Assembly (NCBI GenBank): GCA_010014835.2
Contig: JAAAKB020000013.1
Coordinates: 1,362,114 to 1,390,621, forward strand
Origin: Apostichopus leukothele
Taxonomy: Eukaryota > Echinodermata > Holothuroidea > Aspidochirotida > Stichopodidae
Length of the DNA stretch: 28,508 nt
Direction of reading: 5' to 3'
Shown here: in pieces, positions 9,203-21,200 of the stretch
Layout: each line of letters begins with the position of its first letter
Position numbering within the stretch: the first letter of the stretch is position 1
Notes under the pieces: model-generated
Databases searched by the model: none
What the model was told of the DNA's origin: nothing
What the model saw: only the letters and a program-made list of their open reading frames with translations
Translations under genes and position numbers: made by a program

Positions 9203-12200
9203 CTTTGGTGATGAAATTATCCCAGGAGGGAATGGGCCAGAGAAGGGGGATTCCCTATGACTCATGATTTTGGAGAAATCCAAGAGAGGTTTTAGAGTAA
9301 GATGATGAGCTGAACAAATGTTGTGAGGCTATAAAGTAATAAAGGCTAGATTGGTTGACATAGGGGGATATTTGATCGACTTAAAGAGACGCTCGACTTG
9401 AGTCACCATTGATCGTCAGAATCTTAATGACTTATCAGTTAAATGACAGAGGAAAGATTTGAAATGTTCCTGTTATTGATTAACTCTTTGCACAATATAT
9501 CAACAAATTTGTTTGTTTCCTCTTGAGCAGTATGAATGAAGAACGAAGGGAAATTAAGTACGTAAGGAAAAAGAACAAAATCAAAAATTGTCAATGCTCA
9601 AGTGTTAAATTAAACTTGGATCTCACTTCCAATGAACTATATCAGAAATAGTTGAAGGTCTGATGTTGCAGACAGTTCTTGATTGGGGAACTAAAAGGTA
9701 TGTTTCTAATAAAAAGGTTCAGTTGTTGGAACTTGTGCTTTACTCACTTCTCAGGGAAATTGATGTTACAAGTTGTCGGGTAGTTTTCATAAGTGTTATT
9801 TTGAGAGGAATGCCTGAATAGTGCAGCCAAATGATGAATCACTGACCGACTCATAGGTAACAGTTAACTTCAGTACAGAGCAGGGGGGGGGGGGGTTGGG
9901 GGAGTCTTATTTTAGGGGTCTTTGACAAAACAATGATCAAGAATACAAAAGTGGGTATAAAACAATCTTGGAAGGTACTTACCGTGGATTTCTTCAAATT
10001 TGTTCCTGTTCAACGAGTGGCGTACTGGAGTTTCAAATCGCTAACAGATATGATACAGTAGTTGACAATAACAAACAACAATAATAATTAGAACAACAAA
10101 GACAATGACCATGACGTACAAGAATTACAACACCATTAATAAGGATGATGATGGTCAAAACAAAAATGAGCAAAACAATACAAGAAGAAAACAACAATGG
10201 GATTAGCATGCAGTAAGTATGTTAGGCGGTACATGGGAAAGACCTAAGTGTTCAGAAGGGATGCTTCTGTGGGTCACTCCTTTGTCAGTGATTGACAGTC
10301 TCCACAAAAAAATATTCATCTCTAGTTTTGCACCTTTCTCCCCCCTTGGAATTCCATTTCTCCCCGCTCGGATATCCGGTTCTCCCCTTCAGATATCCCC
10401 TTCTGCCCTCCAATTTCCTCTTCTCCCACCTACCATCACCAATACCGCACATCAAAATATGGCTGTATGCAATGTTCTGCGAGAAAGCCAATGCTGCTGT
10501 TCCTTGAAGAATGTCATGTAGGTATATGTTATGATATTAAAAAAACTGGTAGACTTATGACCCAGTTGCAATAAAGTAGGCTACAAATATATCACATTCA
10601 ATTCTTTCTATTATCAAGGCTGATGAAACACATTATTAACAGTATTTTGTGCAATACAGACAATCAAGTTTGTGGAATGGTAAAAAAATAGGCAAACGAA
10701 AGAAAATGATGTTATTTCAAAACTTAACAAATCACTGAAATATATCTAAATAATTTATTCTAGTTCAAAATATAAATATCAAATCAAGGTGTTATTATAA
10801 TGAAAATATTAAAGTAAGACACTTTGGAAGGGAAATTATCATCCACATTGTTAACAAATAGATCTATGTAAGGCATATTTCCAAAACTAATCAAGGTTAG
10901 AAAACAAACAAGGCACAAATTTAAAAGTTTTGAAAATATAACAAAACATTGACATTTAAATATATGGAGGATGGATATTTTTCAAGGTGAAATTTAAACA
11001 ACAACTCTTCATTCAGAATAAACGGCACTTTACACATGTTTCCCACTCTTGTCAATTAATCAAAGACCAAAATATGTTTACTGTTTGGTGTGTAGCCTAT
11101 CCCCTATAAATGAGGACATAATGTTAGGCTATGTACGTTAGTTAACATTTGCAAAGTGTTTACTATTAAACAAGATCTATCTTTAAACTGCAAATTTAAT
11201 GGAAAATCACAGAAGAGTATACATCCAAAATATACAGCTCCAGACATAAAAATGTATTTTTATTTGTGGAAGAAGACAGCTCTTTAAGTAGTCATGAAAA
11301 CAAGAAGTGTTCATATAAGGAAACTTCACATTGTTGGATTTTTTAAGACCCAGAAATTAGGTTTTCACGTTCTCTATTTTTTCCGGAGCATGCATACTAT
11401 TTTCAACAAAAGTGGCTCAGGCACAGAACATGAAGCCATACATCCCAGCACCATTGCATAATACCCTTTATCAAAGAGTTGCTTGACAAAGATGTAACCC
11501 TTCTTTTACCCCTGGGGACTTCTCTCCTCCCCTCTCCCACCCTTTTCTCATAGATGCTTGTCTTGTCTACTGCACACATATAAATGTTAAACAGTTAATT
11601 CATATGAAGTGCTTACTATGTTATCAACAAATAACAACAAATTCTTACCTTACTGCAGTAACTGGTCTACCTGTAGGCTAATTGATGACCTGCAGCTGTG
11701 TATGTACTGAGCTAACATGTTAAGAGCCTGACTGACCAAATACTAGATTAACGATTTCTAGATGTTAATGATCCTAATTCTCTTTATATGAGGACTGGGT
11801 GCATGTGATCAAGACAATATTGTACTGCATGGATTAGATTTAAGAGAGATTAGCCTAGCAAAAGGAACTGAAACAGCAGATGCGATATTGATCAACCGAC
11901 GGAGAATTTAAACTTGGTGTAGCCTCAAACTTTAGCACAGTAACGATTTCCAACAGTAATTGCCTGGAGGTTCTGACCCCTCAAATTCTGATATTGATCA
12001 CTGTTAAATTGGACATGAAGATGTCTTAGGGATGAAACATGGTGTGATGTTAGCTGTAAAATGCCAAACATTGTTCACAAGTAATTGATACTTGACTTTC
12101 TAGCATATTTTAGGGTCAATACTTTTAAGTCACTGAGTGCAGGATTCCAAATGTATGGACAATTTTTTTATGGCACCATGGGTATCGAAAACCCCAGGCA

Positions 12201-15200
12201 CAGCTCTAATAATGTTACAACAGGGTCTTTATCATGTGATAGATAACCTGGTGGGATAATACTGTATGCTTGTATTACATTGATAGGAACACAAACTACA
12301 ATCACACCGCTTGATCTGAATGTGGCAAAACAATTGATCTAGTCTTTCATAAAATTTAAGAGCTCTTGCCATTTCAGATAATTCTGTAGGAAGCCGACTG
12401 TCCCTTTAACTCCCACTCCTACTATGGTTCTCCCATTTTAATTAATTAACCTTTCTTTTTAATCAATTTTACAATCTGAAAGATGATCTTTTTGCTAATC
12501 CTAACATCCATAAGCAGGATTATCTTGTCAATGCTGTTCTAAATGTTTAGCGGTCTTCAGGGTATCTGGTTTCAAAGGTTCCTTTCAACAGCATCTAATA
12601 TCATTTTTAGTAGCTTATTTCACATGCAGTTCATTATGATTTGTTTTTTCCACTGACTGTTACATACCTTACTAATACTAAACTACACTCGTAAATCTTT
12701 CAGTAGACAAAATCCTTTTAAATCGTTCATGGCTGATAGTAAAAAAAAAAAAAATGTGCGCCTTTGAACATGAAAACCTAGCACAGATTAAATAATGTGA
12801 AATATAGGCGTGTCAACTTTAACGATAATCAAGAACACACATTTCCGCCAACGATATTAAAAACAGGATATGATTTACAGCGATAGAGCACCGAAATGCA
12901 ATGAGAATTTCTCATGACTTTAATTTACAAACATATCAGAATGTCTATATCTGCAAAACTTAAAACATCCTGTCATCAGAGGAACCAGAAGCATGTTTAG
13001 ACATATTCCAGAAGCATGGGACATAGCCAATCAAATAGCTTTGTGCCTTTAAGCCAATCACCGTAGCTTAGATCAAATAGTTGTTCAAACTGCTGTATGT
13101 TTGACAATCCCACTTCAAATGGCAACTAAGATAATAAGAGAAAAGAAAAACAAAAGGAAAGAAAAGAGAAAAAAAGAACTGTAAACTGTCTTTTTTCTTA
13201 TGTTTTTTCATTTTAAAACTTCAGAATTCTCAGCAACTACTTCCCATAGAGTGAGATTTTATCCACTTGCATATATATTTCTGCAAAGGTGTGGATTTGT
13301 TTCATTGACCAAAAGAACTATTGGGGAGAAGAGTGGGATGGTGGGGGGTTGAGAGGCAGGAGTGTGATTAATTCTAACAGAGCACCTGGGCGACACAATG
13401 TCTTGCTCGCTAACTAAATTTGGTTATTGAAAATGTTCCTTAATGGTATGTTAGTTTGTTCAAAGTGCAATCTTATTTTAAGTACTACTTGACATGTATG
13501 GTAAGATTGTTAAACACAAAACTACACAAAACAACACAAAAAGACTGACTTACTTTAGCAGAGGGCGGTTGTTCTTCCGCTGGGGTCGTCTTCTTCAAGG
13601 TCTCCCCGACAATGAGAATACATTGCCTCAGTAATGCCTGCAATTGTTGAGAGGAGTGGCCTTACATAGCTATCATACTGTGTCTTATAAAAGTTGATAG
13701 TTAATGTTGGTTTAAATGTGCTTGACAAAACTGCCTAGCTGTAATTTTACAAGTAAATTTTCAACACTAGCAGAGTTTCACACATTTTTGAGATAATGGG
13801 GGTTGGCATGGCAATTCAGTCAATTAGACCTTTTTTTTCCATTATTTTTCCATTGTCTGAAGTTGCCTGCTGCATTAGCAGGTTGAATAAGTCAGATTGG
13901 TTTATTCCATTGCTTCAGAGGAGTCGCTTAAAACTATCTAAGGAGGCAATTCATTTCTTGATGCTTAAGTCAAATGGCACTGAAGTTCCAAGAAGTTCTT
14001 TCTTTGGGCTCTCCTTGACTTATCTGATTGGTCCATTGCAAAAATCACCAAAAAATTTCAAATAGGTTCTTAAAAGATTTGGGAAATTGAAGGGGTTGGC
14101 GACTGGTTCACTGTTATCTTCTTTGTTTTATTGCCAATCTATTCTGAGTCATTATCATTCTTACGAGCAGTTTTGTTGCTATGAAAAAAGTTCAGCCGTA
14201 TCAACAAGGCTTGCAATTGTGTGTACAACAGGAAGACCATCCTGTAGTTTTTTTTGGCTTTCTTTGGCTCTGAAAGCCTTCCAAAACTAAACTTTGTTAT
14301 AGATTTTGGGGGCTCATTGATGTTAGGCGTTTAGTGCCTTATAATGGTACAAAATCTTCTGCATTATCTTTGCCAGTGAAGTGAGACCAGGATAGCTTCC
14401 AGTCACCAATGGTTATCTTTTAGAATTGTAGTTATGAGCCTGTATTTCGATGTTTCGATAAAGGGGTGTGTCTTTGGCCACTTTGATGGCAAATTACAAC
14501 AGGTGGGTCAGAAATAGGCAAGAGGTAGATGAAGTTGTTTGTGGGTTTGTTTAACAAGTCTGTTTTGACGGGTCACAGTGGTTTCCAGAAAGTGAATATC
14601 CCATCTTCAGTAATCATCAGTGAATTTGGTATTCTGTACAGAATTTTACAATTTAACTTTAAAATGCATCTATATTGTGCAGATGTTGTCAATGAAACAT
14701 ACCCACATACAAGGTTTCCAGTTTCCAGTCAGGATTTTTTGATCCAGGTCACCTATTAAAACCTTAGCATGGGAGGGACTACAGTGGTTTCCATGACAAT
14801 GTCATGCATTTGGAACAAATACCAGATTATTGCTGGTCCTGACTGGTTGTATCAATTCAACCAGCTCTTACTTCCCAGGGGTTTTATCACATTTTGAGCA
14901 CATATTTCCTCATTGAACGATGTTGTGGGTAACGAAGTACATATAATCCAAGGTTACCAAAAATGTGCTGGAGGGAAATTTTCATATCTTTAATTTTCCA
15001 GAAAGAAAATTGTGTTCTGAACAAACATATTTAATGTAAGTTAACATACAACAAAAAACAGAAGACTTTCTTGCACTTAAATAAATATTGAAAGAGCAAA
15101 GAAATTTCTTTACTCTTTCATAGTCAGCCATAAATTCAGTGGAGTTGAATTTGCTGAACAGTGTGCTAATTTATTCATCCAACAATTGTTTCATAAAGAA

Positions 15201-18200
15201 TGCTTTACACTTCATCTATTTTGAATATTAAAAAACCTCTAATTAGGAGAACGGGGGAAAAATAAAGAATTTTCCCCATATTTTATTAATAGATATGGAT
15301 CCTTGAGCGCAAACTAAGAAAGAGTGTAAATTTTATATCTTACCTCCAAGTCTTCATCTTTCTTGACCTTGGCTGAAAGCTGTGCTATCCTTGCTGTCCT
15401 TCTCGACTTTCGACTACCCGTTCTTGTGGAACCACCGGGTGACCCCACACTTGCTGGCCCCCCTCCAGAAGGGGTGCTCCCTGGGGTAGAAGCTGTCCTG
15501 GATGTATCGCTAAGGGACATATCTGCTCTCTGCCGAAGGACGGCTAACTTGTCATGTAGGTCAACCAGTTCTGACAAGGGAAGTACCAACTTATTGATGA
15601 TGTAAGAACTCTTCACTGCAGACTTCGTAGTCGTCTTAGTGGTTGGTTTGCCTATTGTGTACAACAAAAGGATCTTGGCCTCGGTGCCCTCACCGATGTC
15701 ATCCATTGACGGCTGGTACCACTGCAGGCAGATATCTTTCTCGCTGCAAGCTGTCAGGTGTTTCTCAGAAACCTTGAGGGACGGCAGTCTCTTTGGGAGG
15801 TTGATCTGAGGGATGTTACTTTGGTTTCCACGGTAACTCTGGACACCTATATCTGCTAAGGGCTTGGCCTGAGGGGGTAGGTTGAGAAGGCTCGGTGGGG
15901 CCACTGGGAGACAGGACTGGTAATACGGTAGGTGTGTGATCAGGTACTGATTAATACTCTGAAGACGTAAAGCCATGCCACTGCTGAAGAGGGGACCTCG
16001 GACTATGTCATGGCTGGAACCACCCCACTCAGAGTTTGCCGCATCACTATTGTCATGGTTACTTGACTCCTGTGAGTAATAGAAAGAATCACAATTTATT
16101 AGAGGGATTTTATTTTTTGTCTGAAATTTTCCTATCTTTAGGTCAAGACCACATTCTCATAGCATATTTCGTATGGCAAAGGATATGAATGATATTTTGT
16201 GAATGCATCTGACGACAGCAGAGTGAATGATGTCATCATGACAATTCACCTAAACACGTTTTATTTTTCACTCAAAACTCACTTATTCACAGAGGAAAAT
16301 TATATTTCTCAAAAAAATTCCTTTGCAGCTAAGCAAATATTCCAAATCTATCCGGTTTCAAAGATAAATCAAAAAGAAAATTATCATAGCAACGAAAAGC
16401 TTAAATTGAAAAACAATTGCCAATGTTATGACATCACATACCACCTACTGTGATCCACTTTAGTAAAGAGTTGAGGCTTTAGGGACAAGATATTGAGACA
16501 GGGTTTTCAACTAACATTGTGGAATAGTTTTCTAGTTTTCTTTTCCATATAAGTGCCACATTATGGGAATGTCCTTTTAAAGAAGCTGGTTGAATTTTAA
16601 ATAACAAGAATTACTAACCGCCTCAAATATTCTTGAGCAAAGGCATACATTGTTTTCTACATTTAGATTTTTAACAGAGCTGATTCAATTCTCAATAAAG
16701 CTTTACGGAACTAACATGTACGCTTTAGCCTAGAACTAGGCTATCACAGTTGCCTTTAACAATTGTACATAAACTTTGGCCATATCAGAATTGAGGCAGA
16801 GGCAATGAATGTCATCAACATATTGTGGATAATCAAGGTCCGCTACTAGTTCAAGGGTTTGAGCCACGACGAAATACTCAAGTTCTAACAGATTACTGTA
16901 TTAGTAAAAGGACCATTCAGAGATATGTAAACAGTATGGATTATGCACATTAGGACCAGTATGACAGCCCCCTCTGCAAAAATGCAGGAGAGCCCCATTC
17001 CGCTGTGATCATTCTATTCTACTCAGAATAATGAGTAATACAACTGACTAACATCACCAACGGCATTGTAATAAATAGAGTAACTACATGGATCAAATTC
17101 ATGAGTGGCTAAGAAACTTGGAAAATTTACACTACTTGATAACCAGACAGCTACTGTAGGGTGCCCTACTTAACCTACATTGTGACATGAATATTACATG
17201 AAGAACATACATAATGAAAATGCAGACTGGTTGTTGTTGTCTAGACAGCCCTGTTATCACTCGTCTGTAGATGACATCAGGCCACCAATATCAAACATAC
17301 GAGTAGATACCAGTATATAACTTACAGAAGTATGAGTCATGTTCCATGAAATGTGCATTGAAGGACTTTGTAGCATGTACTGTACTCTCAACAAGAGAAA
17401 TATTGTCTAAGCTCTTCCAGCCAAATATCAATTCCTACAAAGATTATCATCCTTGAATACTGGATTTCAGACAATGGTTACCCTGGACTACCAATGCCAA
17501 ATCCTAATCATTCTGTCCAATTTCCAACAATTCCAACCAAATTTGTGACTATTTGTGACTATCCAACCAAATTTGAGAGCAAATTTTTAAGTTTTTGAAT
17601 TGAACATTTGTTAGAAGCTATAAAGATGAAAGCATTCAATGCAAGATGCACTCTCTAACTTCATTAATATGATGACCCTATTAATAGTTTATCAATCATC
17701 TTTTATAGTAAATCAACATTCTTCAGGCTTATATCCCTCCTGAAAATGTCTCGTTGGAGTTTCAGATACCGTTCACTGCTAGAGTATTATTAAAGGCCAT
17801 CAGTTCTAACCCCCCCCCCCAACCAACTCCTCCAAATATGCTAAAGAAAACCAAGGCTGGTCACCCATAACCACTGACTAATCAAACTTTAAGGCTATAT
17901 ATTAGCATTATTAGTCTGTATAAATTAGCAATATTTTCATTGCCTGGGTTTAGAACATTCACTGTTGTCAGAAAGTTTAGGTAAAACAACCAACCTACTA
18001 GGCCTGAGTCGGGTAGCAAAAAATGGGAACCGGGTACCCGTTATCATTACCCGGTCGGGGAAGGGTAACCCGCAACTCCGAACCTAATATTGAAAAAAAA
18101 AATTGTGGAACTAGCCAAACACAATGTACATAATGGCAGATCACTATGCCACCTTACATTACACCTCCGAAATATACGTTTCAATCGATCCTGTTGTTAT

Positions 18201-21200
18201 GAACAACTGAATTTCATGTTTTGATGTATAATAATGCAAATGCACATAAAAAATAAAGTTTCATTTACTACCAAGGGTTCGCATTAGCCGTGGGATTGCG
18301 TGATTCTGGCAATTTGATTTCAAATCCTGCATGTCAAAAGTTGCCAAACATTCCGTTTTGGAATAAATGTTTAGTAAAAAGCCACTTGCGATTATTTTTG
18401 TTTTGTTATCCTGTCAATATTCCATCTTAACAACCCGTAAATTTCCTTGCTAGTCTTTCCTTCTATGAAATAAATGAATGAATTTTTGTTTGTTTGTTTG
18501 AGAATTTCAATATTTACGCATGCACGAACGTATACAGTAGCTACAACTATGAGAGGAAAACACTTGCTATGGACTACCAGAGCTAACTGCTTGATGACAA
18601 CAAAGACACACGTGCAATCGACAAACTATGTTTGCGTAAAACCCCACAAATCTCCAACCACACTGTAGCCTTAAATCACAAAGAGTCAACATGGAAATGT
18701 AGCCTAACCATTTGTTTATTCGCTCAAATTGTGTCGCTGTTAGCTGGCACTAAAAATATTCACAGAAAAATTTTGTAATTGCTTCTATCTTCGACCACAT
18801 GGTAGCCTAACAGCACACTAAGTCAATGGGAAAATCTTGCCTTACCATCGGATTGCAAAATAAAACACACTTTGCGTAGCCTTGTTTACAACTTTCAATT
18901 AGCTGGAAATCGGTAATTGTTTGAAAGGTATGTGCTATGCTTTGAAGAGGGAATGTAGTATTCTATGTACACTGTTGCTGTTGCGATGGATTAAAGTTTT
19001 CAATTTTGAGTAATTTTCACCGGTATAATAATTTCATTCTCGGTGGTGAGTGATTTTATCCACACACAAAAAAGAATCATGAATTATGGCTAAAACTTGA
19101 AATAGTAAGTAATTAAACAACCATCAACACAACAAGAAAGTTATTTCATGAAATAAATCTTCTGTATTTACGTGTCTTGATTAAATGCAGATCTACGGAA
19201 TTATTGAAATCATGAATGCACTCGCATAGCAGTTATGCAACCCCCCCCCCCCAGAAAACGGGTACCCATTTTGTGCGTTTTCGATTCGGGTACCCTAATG
19301 TTTGGTCGGGTACCCGACTCAGGCCTACAAACTACAAGGACAAAACCAAATGAAATGGAGTGAAACAAAGAAGGAATCAACATACCCGTTGGTCTCCTAA
19401 AACAATCGATCCCAGATTGCAGATTCTTTGAAGAACGGAGGTGTAGCCAACGAGATGGATCCAGGTTAACGATAAGGGTCTGTTAGGTCCAAGGAATGAG
19501 GGTGTGATGTCACTCACAGCCCCTTCACTCCTATTGTCTGCAACTAACTCTTCCACTGGCTCTAACTGGGACATGATTGGGCTGGGGTGAGGGGTAGGGG
19601 GTGCCTTGGGAACTGTAAGAAGAAAACAAGAAAGACAAATGATGTTTTTTCAGGACTTTTCTTGAAAATTTAGTAACAAAAAAATCCAGGTCTCCCCCCC
19701 AAAAAATTAAATCCAGAGAGAACATTCTCAGATAGTTCTGTGGTGATGTGTAAAAGACAAACATATTGAGCATCACTGTTTAAGGAAAGTCACCCAAGAT
19801 AGAGCCTGGGTCACAAAAACCAAACAATTTGATCCACCTCTTCACCCTATTAATGTATGTTTAATATATGCCAATTACATCAATAGCAAGTCTTTTAAAA
19901 TAATAATAATAATAATAATAATTTATTCTTATATTGCGCTTTACATCAAAAGAATTATCTCAAAGCACTTCACAGAATCGCATAAAATAATACAACTTTA
20001 AAATTATTACAGCTTTAAAAATATTACAGTCTAAAAATATTGCATCCTAAGAATTACAGAAATAAATAACTTAACAATTTATAAAGCAAACATCTAATTA
20101 CCTTCCTGCAGAAATTCTTCGTCAACAAATTTTGAGCTCATACGCTTATACAATGACCATGACGGTGATGGAGGACTTACTTGGATTATTTCCCAGGAGA
20201 TCTTGCTGAACAAACTCGGGGAGTTTGTTGAGTGTTTTCTCCTTCATCGGTGTAGAGGTTAGTTGTGGATCTCCGATCAGGAGGCTGGCGTTCCGCTGTG
20301 CTCCAGCCACACACGTCGCTGCTCTCAGAGCCACCCAGGCAGCATACTGCTCTCTTCTTCTCTCTCTCATAAACTCACTCTCCCCATCCTCGCCTGACAG
20401 TGTCTTGCCTTTGGAAGCTTTCTTGGGTGACCCGATCTGTTGGGGAACCAAATTTCATATCAATAACTATATAGTAGGAACTTGGAAAAGTGTTGAAACA
20501 CCTGTTGACAGTATAACAGCCTGTGGTGGTATACCATCATCCCTGCATTGCATTTTGCATACAAAATCTAAAACATATACATGGCTATATCATGAAGACC
20601 CTATTCCTGTGCTGTAATGACATATTTTGTGATTTATGTAACTGTTGAATGAGAAACCTTGGTAATATATTCCAATTAACCGCTAACCGAGGTCTACACT
20701 GCTTTCAAAGTACTTACACAAAATTTGGGTTTTTAATACTTCTTCATACACTAATGTTACTTGCAAGCCCCCTAAAAATAGATTTTCATTTCTCCAAGAG
20801 CACCAGTGAAACAGATTGTAAAATCTCCAACCCATATCCATGTAGAAGCCCCCCGTATCCTAAGCACCAACTGGCTGCTTCACTTAATGGGCTAAAGTGA
20901 TTATCTCCTTACTACTTTTTGTCATATCAAAAATGAGCACAATCCTGGAACTGCCATGTTACCTCAACCTTTCTTCTCAACTCTGAGCTATTATTTTATT
21001 GGTAGACAGTTCTTCCATGTCCAATGAAGACTTTTTTGGCTAAACTTGATATTAGTTACATTCCTTTAAACGTTTGCATAACGTACTGCAAATATTATAT
21101 CTTTTCTTGTAAACTCAACAACACACAACCTAATTGTAATTTCTTTGTGAACAAACTATAAAAGTTCCTTTCGAATGGTTAAATATGAATTGACACATAG

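Larger units (their letters stand above)
16070..19385 (-). other. CFAP54: CFAP54 intron, 3.3 kb, carrying a DNA transposon
   Basis: The joining exons have matching phase 0, and the protein blocks follow each other without a gap, so no exon appears to be missing. The 17999-19327 part is a separate mobile element. The rest is unique AT-rich sequence with a C run at 17810-17820. Confidence 0.7.

Noticed and set aside
10219-10521. Open frames of 68-100 codons on both strands
   Set aside because: They coincide with a CT-rich minisatellite that lacks stops by composition, and have no family resemblance.
13796-14759. Three plus-strand open frames of 67-89 codons within a CFAP54 intron
   Set aside because: No recognisable domain, no splice-site support and ordinary intron composition; lengths are within chance expectation.
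15976-15976. Apparent start Met of a 220-residue minus-strand protein
   Set aside because: The same frame is open upstream to the acceptor at 16070 and joins in phase to the previous exon, so this Met is internal to CFAP54.
20225-20617. 130-codon plus-strand open frame
   Set aside because: It runs antisense to a well-supported CFAP54 exon and then into intron, so it is a shadow frame.
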